64,000 bases of DNA from Pseudonocardia nematodicida (GTDB lineage: Bacteria > Actinomycetota > Actinomycetes > Mycobacteriales > Pseudonocardiaceae): the NCBI RefSeq assembly GCF_040105385.1, contig NZ_JBEDNQ010000002.1, positions 1-64,000 on the forward strand. The letters run 5' to 3'. This document shows, piece by piece, positions 1 through 10,700 of this stretch. Both the position numbers and the translations under genes were made by a program. How positions within the stretch are numbered: the stretch's first letter is position 1; each line of letters opens with the position of its first letter. A model generated the notes under the pieces. It made no database searches. It saw only the letters and a program-made list of their open reading frames with translations, and was not told where the DNA came from.

Positions 1-43
1 ACAGAAGCAGCAGGTGGGCAAGTCGCTCGAAAGACACACAGGT

Positions 44-127
44 CAGTCATGAGTCGGGCCACACCCGCCGCCTCTGTCACCAGCCCATCATCTTTGGACC
101 GGCCCATCCACCCTCACAGTCATGAGT
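44..127. repeat. Direct repeat CAGTCATGAGT downstream of tpiA, degenerate copy of the 23.8-kb hairpin repeat
   Basis: The 11-mer CAGTCATGAGT occurs at 44-54 and again at 117-127, in the non-coding DNA after the tpiA stop codon. The second copy runs on into GGGG and is preceded at about 91-106 by CTTTGGACCGGCCCAT. This closely resembles the loop and right arm of the perfect hairpin at 23805-23863 (reverse strand: CTTTGGTCCGGCCATACC, then TCATGAGTGGGG). I read it as a decayed copy of the same intergenic repeat. I see no gene in 1-168. Confidence 0.5.
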
Positions 128-168
128 GGGGCGCCGGGGTGGAGCCGGTGGGGCGGATGGTGCGGGTG

Positions 169-953
169 TTACGGGAGGGGGCCGCCCGCGGCGATCGCGG
201 AGAGCTTCGCGAACTCCTCGGCGTCCAGGCTCGCGCCACCGACCAGCGCTCCGTCCACATCGGACTGCGCGACGATCTCTCCCACGTTCGACGACTTCAC
301 CGAGCCGCCGTAGAGGATCCGGATCCCGCCGGCGACCTCGTCGCCGTACAGGTCCCGCAGGGTCTCGCGCAGTGCGGCGCAGACCTCCTGGGCGTCCGAG
401 GCGCCGGCGACCTTGCCGGTGCCGATCGCCCAGACCGGCTCGTAGGCGAGCACGAGCCCCGCGGCCTGATCCGCGGTGACCTTCTTCAGCGCCGCGCGGA
501 GCTGGTCGGTGCAGTGCTGCACGTGCGTGCCGGCCTCGCGGACCTCCAGACCCTCGCCGACGCACAGGATCGGGGTGATCCCGTGCTTCAGCGCGGCGAG
601 CACCTTCCTGTTGACGACGGCGTCGTCCTCGCCGTGGATCTCCCGGCGCTCCGAGTGCCCGACGGCCACGTAGCGGCAGCCCAGCTTGGCCAGCATCGAC
701 CCGGACACGTCACCGGTGTAGGCACCGGAGTCGTGCGGGGACAGGTCCTGCGCGCCGTGGACGATCCGCAGCTTGTCCCCGTCGATCAGGGTCTGGACGC
801 TGCGGATGTCGGTGAACGGCGGCAGGACCGCGACCTCGACCTTGTCGAAGTACTTGCCGGGCAACGAGAAGGCGAGCTTCTGCACCACCGCGATGGCCTC
901 GAGGTGGTTGAGGTTCATCTTCCAGTTACCGGCGATCAGCGGCATGCGCGCCA

Positions 954-954
<1 letters not shown>
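169..954 (-). CDS. tpiA: Triosephosphate isomerase
   Basis: Cytoplasmic glycolytic enzyme interconverting dihydroxyacetone phosphate and glyceraldehyde 3-phosphate. The 261-residue protein has the family length. It shows the N-terminal GNWKMN substrate loop, VGHSERR around the electrophilic histidine, AYEPVWAIGTGK with the catalytic glutamate and flexible loop, and GGSVKSSN near the C-terminus for phosphate binding. The ATG at 954 shares one base with the pgk stop codon (TGATG), so it is probably translated by coupling; an ATG three codons later is possible. Last gene of gap-pgk-tpiA. Confidence 0.97.
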
Positions 955-2137
<1,183 letters not shown>

Positions 2138-2141
<4 letters not shown>

Positions 2142-3151
2142 AGCTTCGACGCCACCAGCGCGGTGATGTCGACCAGGCGGTTCGAGTAGCCCCACTCGTT
2201 GTCGTACCAGCCGACGATCTTGACCTGGTTGCCGATGACCTTGGTCAGGCCCGAGTCGAAGATGCACGAGTGCGGGTCGGTCACGATGTCGGAGGAGACG
2301 ATCGGGTCCTCGGTGTACTTCAGGACACCGGCCAGCGGGCCCTCGGCGGCCGCCTTCATCGCGGCGTCGATCTGCTCCTTGGTGACCTCGTCGCGGACCT
2401 CGACGGTCAGGTCGGTAGCCGAGCCGGTGGGGATCGGCACCCGCAGCGCGTAGCCGTCGAGCTTGCCCTTGAGGTGCGGCATGACCAGCGAGATCGCCTT
2501 GGCGGCGCCGGTCGAGGTCGGGACGATGTTCAGCGCGGCGGCGCGGGCCCGGCGCAGGTCCTTGTGCGGGCCGTCCTGCAGGTTCTGGTCCGCGGTGTAG
2601 GCGTGGATCGTGGTCATCAGACCCTTCTCGATCCCGGCTAGGTCGTCGAGCACCTTCGCCATCGGCGCGAGGCAGTTCGTGGTGCACGACGCGTTCGAGA
2701 CGATGTTCTGCGAACCGTCGTAGTCGGCGTCGTTGACGCCCTTGACGATGGTGATGTCCTCGTCGCTCGCCGGGGCGGAGATGACGACCTTCTTGGCGCC
2801 CGCGTCGAGGTGCTTGGACGCGGCGTCACGCTTGGTGAACAGGCCGGTGGACTCGACGACGACGTCGACGCCCAGATCCTTCCACGGCAGCTCGGCGGGG
2901 TCGCGGACGGCGAGGCCCTTGAAGCCCTTGCCGTCGACGACGATCTCGTCGCCGGACGTGGTGACCTCGTAGGGCAGCCGGCCGAGGATCGAGTCGTACT
3001 TCAGCAGGTGCGCCAGCGTCGCGTTGTCGGTGATGTCGTTCACCGCGACGATCTCGATGTCCGTGGTGCCGGCGGCGCGCTGGGCGTCCACCGCCCGCCA
3101 GAAGTTCCGGCCGATGCGGCCGAACCCGTTGACTCCTACGCGGACCGTCAC
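2138..3151 (-). CDS. gap: Glyceraldehyde-3-phosphate dehydrogenase, type I
   Basis: NAD-dependent glycolytic dehydrogenase. The 337-residue product starts with the Rossmann motif VGVNGFGRIGRNF and contains the catalytic SNASCTTNCLAP, where the first Cys forms the thioester. The GTG at 3151 is preceded by GGAGG with a 4-base spacer; longer versions of the frame start in low-complexity upstream DNA and lack this site. First gene of gap-pgk-tpiA. A TAGGGT hexamer (plus-strand 3280-3285) is a weak -10 candidate about 130 bp upstream, with no convincing -35. Confidence 0.97.
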
Positions 3152-3371
3152 TGTGCCTCCAGGGCTCGTCGTGCGTGTCGTCTCGTCCCACGCCGTCCCA
3201 TGTCCCGGCGGCGGGGGTGGCAGGTCGAGCGCGGCGGGTCCGGGGACCGGTCCGCGCCGCGTGCCGTGCTCGGCCGCCACCCTATCGGCGACGCCCGGGC
3301 TCGCACCCGCCACGCGGTGCGTGACCTGCGCCGCGCTCGCACGCGGGTCTGCTCCGGCGGCTGGGCGCCGG

Positions 3372-4175
3372 TCAGGGCAGGCGCAGGATGCGGCGCCAGG
3401 CCGGGCGGGTGTCGGCGACGTCCGCGGCGGCGCGCTCGTTGTCGGTGAACCCGACGACCGGCTCCCGGGACGGGGTCGCGAGCGCGCGCCGGACGAAGCC
3501 CGATGCGGCGGTCATCGCCGCGGCGACGCCGTCGACCCCGGGACCGGCGGTGATCGTCGCGCCGGCCGGGATGCCGAAGCGAGCGGCTGCAGCCGGCGCG
3601 TCCGGGCGCTCGGCCACCGCGACGGGCGCGGCACCGTCGGCCGGCGCGTCCGTCGCGGCGGCGGTTCCCACCGGTGCTGTCACGCGAGCGGCGGGGATGG
3701 TCCCGGTCGTGACGTCGACCAGTGCGAACTCCCAGTCGTAGGTCGTGCGCTGGTGCTCGATGCGCTCCCGCAGCGCGGTGGTGTCCCCGACGCCGGCCTC
3801 GCCGACCAGCAGCACGACGACGCGCTCGGGCCGCTCGGACTCCGGGCGGCCGGCGAGCTCCTCACCGACCGCGTCCAGCAGCCGGGTCGCCCCGATCCGC
3901 AGGTCCGGGCCGGTCCGGGTACGCAGCCGGTCGGGCAGCATGGCGACGGCGGCGCTCGGCACGACCTGCACCGCGGGCGGGTGCGAGCCGTCGGACAGCG
4001 AGCGGGTCAGGTCGTCCCCGGTGGAGACGACGACCGACAGGCCGTCGGTGGGCTGCGCGTCGAGCAGCTCCACCAGGCCCGCGCGGATCGCGGGGAGCAC
4101 CGGACGCAGGGTGCTGGATCGATCGAGATGGACGGCGAGGAGCGTCGAACCCGGCTTGGTCACGGCGGCGATCAT
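3372..4175 (-). CDS. Hypothetical protein, possibly vWA-like
   Basis: A 267-residue protein that I cannot assign with confidence. Near the N-terminus, LAVHLDRSSTL looks like a degenerate von Willebrand A metal site (D-x-S-x-S). A later hydrophobic strand, ERVVVLLVGEAG, and GFTDNERAAA near the end would fit the same alpha/beta fold. No signal peptide or clear membrane segment is visible. It lies 45 bp downstream of whiA on the same strand, probably as the last gene of the uvrC-rapZ-yvcK-whiA unit, and 220 bp before gap. The vWA reading is inference from short motifs. Confidence 0.6.
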   Translation of the reverse strand: MIAAVTKPGSTLLAVHLDRSSTLRPVLPAIRAGLVELLDAQPTDGLSVVVSTGDDLTRSLSDGSHPPAVQVVPSAAVAMLPDRLRTRTGPDLRIGATRLLDAVGEELAGRPESERPERVVVLLVGEAGVGDTTALRERIEHQRTTYDWEFALVDVTTGTIPAARVTAPVGTAAATDAPADGAAPVAVAERPDAPAAAARFGIPAGATITAGPGVDGVAAAMTAASGFVRRALATPSREPVVGFTDNERAAADVADTRPAWRRILRLP

Positions 4176-4220
4176 GCACCACCGCCGATCCGCGCATGCT
4201 CCGGGGTGTGATCGCCGGGA

Positions 4221-5210
4221 TCAGCTGCCCTCTTCCTCCAGCATGTCCGCGGTCACCGCGGACTCGGTGTCGGGAATGCCCAGCTCGGCAGCCTTCTTGT
4301 CGGCCGTCTGGAGCAGGCGACGGATCCGGCCGGCGACCGCGTCCTTGGTCATGGGGGGATCGGCGAGCTGGCCCAGCTCCTCCAAGGAGGCCTGGGTGTG
4401 CTCGGCGCGGAGCTTTCCGGCGGCGCGGAGGTGGTCGGGGACGTCGTCGCCGAGGATCTCCAGGGCGCGGCTGACCCTCGCCGACGCGGCCACCGCCGCG
4501 CGGGCGGAGCGGCGCAGGTTCGCGTCGTCGAAGTTCGCGAGCCGGTTCGCGGTGGCCCGGACCTCGCGGCGCATCCGCCGCTCCTCCCAGGACAGCACGC
4601 TCTGGTGCGCGCCCATCCGGGTCAGCAGGGCGCCGATGGCGTCGCCGTCGCGGACCACGACCCGGTCGGCACCGCGGACCTCCCGCGCCTTCGCCGCGAC
4701 CCCGAGCCGACGCGCCGCGCCGACCAGGGCCAACGCGGCCTCCGGGCCGGGGCAGGTGACCTCCAGCGCGGAGCTGCGGCCGGGCTCGGTCAGCGACCCG
4801 TGGGCCAGGAACGCGCCGCGCCAGGCGGCCTCGGCGTCGGCCAGGTCACCGGAGACGACGGGCGGTGGCAGGCCCCGCACCGGACGGCCGCGGTTGTCCA
4901 GCAGGCCGGTCTGGCGGGCCAGCCCCTCGCCGTCGCGGATCACCCGGATCACGTACCGGGCACCGCGGCGCAACCCACCGGCGGTGATGACGTGCGCGTC
5001 GGCGGTGTGCCCGTAGAGCTCGTGGATCTCGCGGCGCAGCCGGCGGGCCACCGAGCCGGTGTCCACCTCGGCCTCGATCACGACGCGGCCACCGACGATG
5101 TGCAGCCCGCCCGCGAAGCGCAGCAGCGACGCGACCTCGGCGCGCCGCGACGACTGCTTCGTGACGGTCAGCCGGCTCAGCTCGTCCTTCACCGTGGCGG
5201 TCATGGCCAT
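4221..5210 (-). CDS. whiA: Sporulation/cell-division transcription regulator WhiA
   Basis: WhiA proteins join an N-terminal LAGLIDADG homing-endonuclease-like fold to a C-terminal helix-turn-helix. In sporulating actinomycetes they act with WhiB on cell-division genes. The 329-residue product has family length. It begins MAMTATVKDELSRL and ends with the HTH-like stretch PPMTKDAVAGRIRRLL. I chose the ATG at 5210 because AAGGAG lies 6 bases before it; the next ATG at 5204 overlaps the yvcK stop as ATGA and is the alternative. It is the fourth gene of the conserved uvrC-rapZ-yvcK-whiA cluster. Confidence 0.95.
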   Translation of the reverse strand: MAMTATVKDELSRLTVTKQSSRRAEVASLLRFAGGLHIVGGRVVIEAEVDTGSVARRLRREIHELYGHTADAHVITAGGLRRGARYVIRVIRDGEGLARQTGLLDNRGRPVRGLPPPVVSGDLADAEAAWRGAFLAHGSLTEPGRSSALEVTCPGPEAALALVGAARRLGVAAKAREVRGADRVVVRDGDAIGALLTRMGAHQSVLSWEERRMRREVRATANRLANFDDANLRRSARAAVAASARVSRALEILGDDVPDHLRAAGKLRAEHTQASLEELGQLADPPMTKDAVAGRIRRLLQTADKKAAELGIPDTESAVTADMLEEEGS

Positions 5211-6244
5211 TGCGGGCTCCTTCCACGCGGCGAGCTGTCTCGTTCCGTCACTGCTCCGCCGTACGCCCCATTCGGCTCGTCCCCCGGCGCGACGGCGTCG
5301 AACACCTCGCGCAGGGCGCCGGCGAGGGCGTCCGGGTCGTGCCTCGGGGTCGCGGCGCAGGCGTCGGCGACCTCGGCCAACCACACCCGTCCGCCGGGAG
5401 CCAGCAGATCGGCCGCGGCCGCGTGCAGGCGGTCCGGCAGGCTGACCGACCCCACGTCGGCCAGGACGGCGTGCGCCCGCAGCGAGGGCGCGTGTCCGGA
5501 CAGTACTTCAAGGTGCTGCTCCGGGGAGAAGCCGGCCGTCTCCCCCGGCTCGGGGGCGAGGTTGAGCAGCACGACCCGGGCCGCCGACGTCGTCAGCAAC
5601 GCGTCGCGCAGACCCGGGACGAGCAGGTGCGGCAGCACGCTGGTGAACCACGACCCGGGCCCGAGCAGGACGACATCCGCGTCGAGCACGGCGCGGACGG
5701 CCTCGTCGCAGGCCGGCGGGTCCGGGGGACGCAACCACACCCGGTGCACCCGGCCCGGGGTCGAGGCCACCGCGACCTGGCCCCGGATGCGGTGCAGACC
5801 GGCCACGCCGTCGAGCGCCACCTCGGCCTCGATCTCCAGCGGGACCCGGGCCATCGGCAGCACCCGGCCGTCGCAGCCGAGCAACCCGCCGATCGTCTCG
5901 AGTGCGCTGACCGGGTCGTTCTCGCGTTCGAGCAGCGCGGCGAGCAGCAGGTTGCCCACCGCGTGCCCGGCCAGGGCGCCGGTGCCGCCGAAGCGGTGCT
6001 GGACCAGTCCCGACCAGAACCGGCCCCGCTCGTCGTCGGCGGCCAGTGCGGCGAGCGCCATCCTCAGGTCGCCGGGCGGTAGCAGGCCGAGCTCGCGGCG
6101 CAGCCGGCCGGACGAGCCGCCGTCGTCGGCGACCGTGACGACGGCGGTGATCCCGGCGACGTCCGGGCAGCGCCGCAGCGCCGTCAGCGTCGCGTGCAGA
6201 CCGTGCCCGCCGCCGAGGGCGACGACACGGAGCCCACCGCTCAC
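5201..6244 (-). CDS. yvcK: YvcK/CofD-like protein (gluconeogenesis factor family)
   Basis: A 347-residue member of the CofD-like YvcK family, needed in other bacteria for growth on gluconeogenic carbon and linked to cell-wall homeostasis through UDP-sugar binding. Family signatures are LRVVALGGGHGLHATL at the N-terminus (nucleotide-sugar loop), TVADDGGSSGRLR, LPPGDLRMALAAL and GHAVGNLLLAAL. The GTG start overlaps the rapZ stop as GTGA, and its own stop lies within the first codons of whiA. Function is by family only. Confidence 0.93.
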   Translation of the reverse strand: MSGGLRVVALGGGHGLHATLTALRRCPDVAGITAVVTVADDGGSSGRLRRELGLLPPGDLRMALAALAADDERGRFWSGLVQHRFGGTGALAGHAVGNLLLAALLERENDPVSALETIGGLLGCDGRVLPMARVPLEIEAEVALDGVAGLHRIRGQVAVASTPGRVHRVWLRPPDPPACDEAVRAVLDADVVLLGPGSWFTSVLPHLLVPGLRDALLTTSAARVVLLNLAPEPGETAGFSPEQHLEVLSGHAPSLRAHAVLADVGSVSLPDRLHAAAADLLAPGGRVWLAEVADACAATPRHDPDALAGALREVFDAVAPGDEPNGAYGGAVTERDSSPRGRSPQWP

Positions 6245-7140
6245 TCGCGACCCATGTCGCGGTGCTCGACGTTGACCTGGATGCCGGGCCGGTCGGCCAG
6301 GCGCCGCCCGATCTCCTCGGAGATCGCCACGGAGCGGTGCTTGCCGCCGGTGCAGCCGACCGCGACGGTCAGGTAGCGCTTGCCCTCGCGCCGGTAGCCG
6401 GCACCGACCAGGTCGAGCAGCTCCAGGTAGCGGTCGACGAACTCGGCGGCGCCGGTCTGGGACAGCACATAGTCGCTGACCTCGCGGTCGCGGCCGGTGT
6501 GCTCGCGCAGCTCCGGGATCCAGTGCGGGTTCGGCAGGAACCGCACGTCGACGACGAGGTCGGAGTCCAGCGGCAGGCCGTACTTGTAGCCGAAGGACAG
6601 CACCGTGATCCGGGTGGCGGCGTGCGCGCTCTCCCCCGCGAACGACGCCTCGATCCGGGCCCGCAGGTCGTGCACGGACAGGTTCGAGGTGTCGACGACG
6701 AGGTCGGCGTCCTCACGCAGCGGGCGCAGCACCTCGCGCTCGGCGTTCAGCCCGTCGGTGATCCGGCCGGTGCCCTGCAGCGGGTGCGAGCGGCGGTTGT
6801 TCTCGAACCGGCGGACCAGCACCGCGTCCGAGGCCTCCAGGAACAGCAGCCGGGGCCGGTAGCCGCGCCCGTCGAGATCCTTGAGAACGGCACCGAGGTC
6901 GTCGGTGAAGGCGCGGCTGCGGACGTCCATCACCACCGCGATCCGGGTGACCTCGCCGCGGGCCCGCGAGCCCAGCTCGACCATGGTCGCGATCAGCTCG
7001 GGCGGCAGGTTGTCGACCACGAACCAGCCCAGGTCCTCCAGCACCTTCGCGGCGGTGCTGCGGCCGGCCCCGGACAGGCCGCTGACCACGGCGACCTCGA
7101 TCCCCGGGCCGCCGCCCTCCTCGGTCACATCGGCCGTCAT
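6241..7140 (-). CDS. rapZ: RapZ/YvcJ family nucleotide-binding protein
   Basis: P-loop ATP/GTP-binding protein of 299 residues. The Walker A-like GLSGAGRSTAAK lies near residue 20 and FVVDNLPPELI follows. The C-terminal half holds the conserved VAVGCTGGKHRSVAISEEI block typical of RapZ. In Enterobacteria RapZ is an RNase adaptor controlling glmS; in actinobacteria that role is not established. It overlaps uvrC (ATGA) upstream and yvcK (GTGA) downstream. Confidence 0.93.
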   Translation of the reverse strand: MTADVTEEGGGPGIEVAVVSGLSGAGRSTAAKVLEDLGWFVVDNLPPELIATMVELGSRARGEVTRIAVVMDVRSRAFTDDLGAVLKDLDGRGYRPRLLFLEASDAVLVRRFENNRRSHPLQGTGRITDGLNAEREVLRPLREDADLVVDTSNLSVHDLRARIEASFAGESAHAATRITVLSFGYKYGLPLDSDLVVDVRFLPNPHWIPELREHTGRDREVSDYVLSQTGAAEFVDRYLELLDLVGAGYRREGKRYLTVAVGCTGGKHRSVAISEEIGRRLADRPGIQVNVEHRDMGRE

Positions 7141-9125
7141 GCCTGCCGTCCCCCCTCGTTCCCGTCCCCGCCGTGCAGCGCGGCCACCACCGTCTCGGCC
7201 GTGCGCTTCCCGAAGCCGGGCAGTCCGGCGATCTCCTCGATCCCGGCGGCGCGCAACTTGCGCACCGACCCGAAGTGCTTGAGCAGGGCCTGCTTGCGCG
7301 CCGGGCCGAGCCCGGGCACCCCGTCCAGCGCCGAGACGGTCATGCCCTGCGAACGACGCTGCCGGTGATAGGTGATGGCGAACCGGTGGGCCTCGTCCCG
7401 AACCCGCTGGAGGAGGTACAGACCTTCACTCGTCCGGGACAGGATGACCGGGTCGTCGTCGTCGGGCAGCCAGACCTCCTCGAGGCGCTTGGCCAGCCCG
7501 CAGACCGCGACGTCGGTGATGCCCAGCTCGGTGAGCTCGGCGGCGGCCGCGTCGACCTGTGGCTTGGCGCCGTCGACGACGAGGAGGTTCGGCGGGTAGG
7601 CGAACTTCTTCGGCCGGCCGGTCTCCGGGTCGATGCCGGTGCGGACGGTGTCCCCGGGCTCCACCTCGCCGGACCCCGCCGTGGGCTCCGGCTCGTCGGC
7701 CGTCTCGGCCAGGTAGCGCCGGAACCGTCGCCGCACCACCTCGGCGATCGACGCGACGTCGCCCTGATCGGAGGCGTCCTTGATCTCGAAGCGCCGGTAC
7801 TCGGACTTGCGCGCCAGGCCGTCCTCGAACACGACCAGCGAGGCGACCACGTTGGTGCCCTGCACGTGACTGACGTCGATGCACTCGATCCGCAGCGGGG
7901 CCTGGTCGAGCTCCAGGTTCTCCTGCAGCTCCTGCAGGGCCGCCGATCGGGCGGTGAGGTCCCCGGCGCGGCGCAGCTTGTGCTGGGCGAAGGCCTCCTT
8001 CGCGTTGCGCGCGACGGTCTCGGCCAGCGCCTTCTTGTCGCCGCGCTGCGGCACCCGCAGCCCGACCTTCGACCCGCGCAGCCCGGTCAGCCAGCGCTCC
8101 AGCGCGGGCGCCTCGGCCGGCAGCACCGGGACGAGGATCTCCTTCGGCACCGGCTGGGTGGCGTCGTCGGCGGACCCTGCCAGGGCGTGCTGCTCGCCGT
8201 AGAACTGCGAGACGAAACGCTCGACGAGCTGCTCGGTGTCGGTCGGCTCGACCTTGTCGACCACCCAGCCGCGCTGGCCGCGGACCCGGCCGCCGCGGAC
8301 GTGGAAGACCTGCACCGCGGCCTCCAGCTCGTCCTCGGCGAAGGCGACGACGTCGGCGTCGGTCCCGTCCCCCAGCACGACGGCCTGCTTCTCCAGCGCC
8401 CGGCGCAGCGCCCCGAGGTCGTCGCGCATCCGGGCCGCGCGCTCGAACTCCAGGTTCTCCGACGCCTCGGCCATCTCCCGCTCGAGCCGCTTGACCATCC
8501 GGTCGGTGCGGCCGGAGAGGAAGTCGGAGAAGCCCTCGACGATGTCGCGGTGCTCGTCGGCGTCGACCTTCCCGACGCACGGCGCCGAACACTTGTCGAT
8601 GTAGCCGAGCAGGCACGGGCGGCCGATCTGGCCGTGCCGCTTGAACACCCCGGCCGAGCAGGTCCGGGCCGGGAACACCCGCAACAACAGGTCGAGGGTC
8701 TCCCGGATGGCCCAGGCGTGCGCGTACGGGCCGAAGTAGCGGACGCCCTTGCGGCGCGGGCCGCGGTAGACGTGCAGCCGCGGGTACTCCTCGTTCATCG
8801 TCACCGCGAGCACCGGATAGGTCTTGTCGTCCCGGTAGCGGACGTTGAACCGCGGGTCGTACTCCTTGATCCAGTTGTACTCGAGCTGGAGCGCCTCGAC
8901 CTCGGTCCCGACGACGGTCCACTCCACCTTCGCGGCGGTGGTGACCATCTGCCGGGTCCGCGGGTGCAGGCCGGACAGGTCGGCGAAGTAGGAGTTGAGC
9001 CGCTGGCGCAGGCTCTTGGCCTTGCCGACGTAGATCACCCGGCCGCGGGCGTCGGAGAACCGGTAGACGCCGGGCGACTCCGGGATCGTCCCGGTCGCCG
9101 GACGGTAGGTGCTCGGGTCGGCCAT
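7137..9125 (-). CDS. uvrC: Excinuclease ABC subunit C
   Basis: Dual-incision nuclease of nucleotide excision repair; it joins UvrB at damaged DNA and cuts on both sides. The 662-residue protein shows the GIY-YIG nuclease domain first (PGVYRF, then VIYVGKAKSLRQRL). A cysteine cluster, a UVR motif around NLEFERAARMRDDL, the RNase H-like second nuclease domain (IECIDVSH, VVDGAKPQV) and a C-terminal tandem helix-hairpin-helix (GVPGLGPARK, GLPGFGKRTA) follow. The ATG at 9125 gives the family N-terminus MADPSTYRP; an ATG 11 codons upstream is less likely. Divergent from the DUF2786 gene. Confidence 0.97.
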   Translation of the reverse strand: MADPSTYRPATGTIPESPGVYRFSDARGRVIYVGKAKSLRQRLNSYFADLSGLHPRTRQMVTTAAKVEWTVVGTEVEALQLEYNWIKEYDPRFNVRYRDDKTYPVLAVTMNEEYPRLHVYRGPRRKGVRYFGPYAHAWAIRETLDLLLRVFPARTCSAGVFKRHGQIGRPCLLGYIDKCSAPCVGKVDADEHRDIVEGFSDFLSGRTDRMVKRLEREMAEASENLEFERAARMRDDLGALRRALEKQAVVLGDGTDADVVAFAEDELEAAVQVFHVRGGRVRGQRGWVVDKVEPTDTEQLVERFVSQFYGEQHALAGSADDATQPVPKEILVPVLPAEAPALERWLTGLRGSKVGLRVPQRGDKKALAETVARNAKEAFAQHKLRRAGDLTARSAALQELQENLELDQAPLRIECIDVSHVQGTNVVASLVVFEDGLARKSEYRRFEIKDASDQGDVASIAEVVRRRFRRYLAETADEPEPTAGSGEVEPGDTVRTGIDPETGRPKKFAYPPNLLVVDGAKPQVDAAAAELTELGITDVAVCGLAKRLEEVWLPDDDDPVILSRTSEGLYLLQRVRDEAHRFAITYHRQRRSQGMTVSALDGVPGLGPARKQALLKHFGSVRKLRAAGIEEIAGLPGFGKRTAETVVAALHGGDGNEGGRQA

Positions 9126-9293
9126 GGTGGGTTCCAGGGTAGTTCCGCCCCCCGACACCCGGCGCCCGGGACCCGCGCCCGCCGGTCGTCACGACCGGGT
9201 GTAGGACGGGCGCGGCACCGATTCTGTCGGGGCCGTCCGGTAGACCATGCCTCGAACGCGAGTTCGATCCGCCCGCGACCCGAGGAGACCCCG

Positions 9294-10049
9294 ATGAGCA
9301 CCGAGACCCCCGCGCCCCCGGTGGCCGGCCAGGAACGGACCCTGGACCGGATCCGCAAGCTGCTCGCCAAGGCCGAACGCGCCGGCACCCCGGACGAGGC
9401 GGAGATCTACACCGCCAAGGCGGTCGAGATGATGGCCCGGCACGGGGTGGACGAGGTGCTGCTCGCTGCCTCCGGCCCGCCCCGGAACGACCCGGTCGGT
9501 GGCGTGCGGATCGAGATCGAGGACCCGTACAGCGGCGCGAAGGCCCGGCTGCTGGGCTGGACGGCCGCGGCGCTGCGCTGCCGGTGGGTGATGCACGACG
9601 TGCGGGGCACCCGGGTGGGGGCGGTGACGGTGTTCGGGTTCGCCTCGGACCGGGAGCGGGTGGAGCTGCTCTACACCTCGCTGCTCCTGCAGGCCGCCCG
9701 ACAGCTCACCCGGGTGCGTCCGGAGCATCCGGGCGAGTCCGTGACGGCCTACCGGCGGTCCTGGATCTACGGGTTCGCCTACCGGGTGCACGAGCGGCTG
9801 CGGCAGGCCGAGGAGGCGGCGGTGGCCGAGGCGCCCCCGGCGGGGACGACGTCGGCGGCGCTGGTGCTGGCCGACCGCGGCGACCGGGTCGACCGGGCCT
9901 ACGCCGAGGAGTTCGGGGACCTGCGACGGGCGCGCCGGCCCCAGGTGTCGGGGACCGGCTACGGGCACGGGGCGGCGGCCGCCGACCGGGCCGATCTCGG
10001 CGGGCCCCGGCTCGACGGCCGGGAACGCCGGGAGCTGGACCACCGGTAG
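9294..10049 (+). CDS. DUF2786 domain protein
   Basis: A 251-residue soluble protein. The N-terminal 40 residues (LDRIRKLLAKAERAGTPDEA, then AEIYTAKAVEMMARHGVDE) match the DUF2786 signature found in many actinobacterial and phage proteins of unknown role. A middle region with RSWIYGFAYRVHERLRQAEE and an Arg/Gly-rich tail follow. The ATG at 9294 has GAGGAG about 8 bases upstream. It is divergent from uvrC with 168 bp between the two start codons. No enzymatic motif is recognisable and the function is unknown. Confidence 0.85.
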   Translation: MSTETPAPPVAGQERTLDRIRKLLAKAERAGTPDEAEIYTAKAVEMMARHGVDEVLLAASGPPRNDPVGGVRIEIEDPYSGAKARLLGWTAAALRCRWVMHDVRGTRVGAVTVFGFASDRERVELLYTSLLLQAARQLTRVRPEHPGESVTAYRRSWIYGFAYRVHERLRQAEEAAVAEAPPAGTTSAALVLADRGDRVDRAYAEEFGDLRRARRPQVSGTGYGHGAAAADRADLGGPRLDGRERRELDHR

Positions 10050-10118
10050 GACCGGGCCACCGGGTGGGGTGGGGCCGGGGCTACCGGCGGGGCCGCGCCA
10101 CCGGGGCGCTCAGCCGGC

Positions 10119-10700
10119 TCAGCCGCCGGTGACGGCGGTGCGGTGCAGGTCTCGCAGCGTCCGGATCCCGCGGACGGCCAGCCCGCGGTCGACGGCCTGG
10201 ACGGCGAGCACCGAGTGGTACTCGTCGTCGGGGAGCTCCAGGCGGGCCGAGGAGGCGCCGTCCGGGAACGAGATGCCCAGGACCTCGGTCCACGGGAACC
10301 AGCGGCTGGTCAGCACGTTGCGGACCTCGATGCCGTGCGCGTCGGCCCGGACCCGCGGGCGGGCCATCAGCAGCAGACCGCCGGCGACGAAGGCGCCGAT
10401 CACCATCATCGACACCTGGTCGGCCGGCCGGAAGATCACTCCGGTGTCCTCGGAGGGCATGAGGTAGGCGACGATCGCGAAGAAGACCATGATCCCGACC
10501 GCGCAGACCCACGCGGTGATCGTGATCGCCCGGGGGCGCAGCGTGACCGCGTCCGGGCCGGGGCCGGTCGGCGGGTGCTCCCGCTGCGGCGTCGAGGCAC
10601 CCCCGGACCGCGCCGATGTCCCGCCCGGCCGCGTCGCGTCCTGCTGGGTCGCGTCCTGCTGGGTCGCGTTCGGCTGCGTCGCGTTCTGCTGCTCGGTCAC
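10119..10700 (-). CDS. PH-domain (bPH-like) membrane protein
   Basis: A 193-residue protein with a Gln/Asn/Thr-rich repetitive N-terminus (tandem ATQ and DATQQ units, residues about 5-30). Two hydrophobic helices follow (AITITAWVCAVGIMVFFAIV, then MVIGAFVAGGLLLM). The C-terminal part resembles a bacterial PH domain, with RADAHGIEVRN and FPWTEVLGISFP. The GTG at 10700 overlaps the ribH stop (GTGA) and has GAGGAG 7 bases upstream. It is the last gene of the riboflavin unit, a common actinobacterial neighbour. Role unknown; probably membrane-anchored with the PH-like domain inside. Confidence 0.85.
   Translation of the reverse strand: MTEQQNATQPNATQQDATQQDATRPGGTSARSGGASTPQREHPPTGPGPDAVTLRPRAITITAWVCAVGIMVFFAIVAYLMPSEDTGVIFRPADQVSMMVIGAFVAGGLLLMARPRVRADAHGIEVRNVLTSRWFPWTEVLGISFPDGASSARLELPDDEYHSVLAVQAVDRGLAVRGIRTLRDLHRTAVTGG

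Noticed and set aside
7173..9293. Upstream extension of the DUF2786 frame across the whole of uvrC
   Set aside because: The 5' part is antisense shadow of uvrC. The real gene starts at the ATG 9294, which has a ribosome-binding site and opens the conserved domain.
10043..10087. Terminator between the DUF2786 and PH-domain genes (CCGGTAG/CTACCGG)
   Set aside because: The arms are only 7 bp with a 31-base loop, too weak to call.
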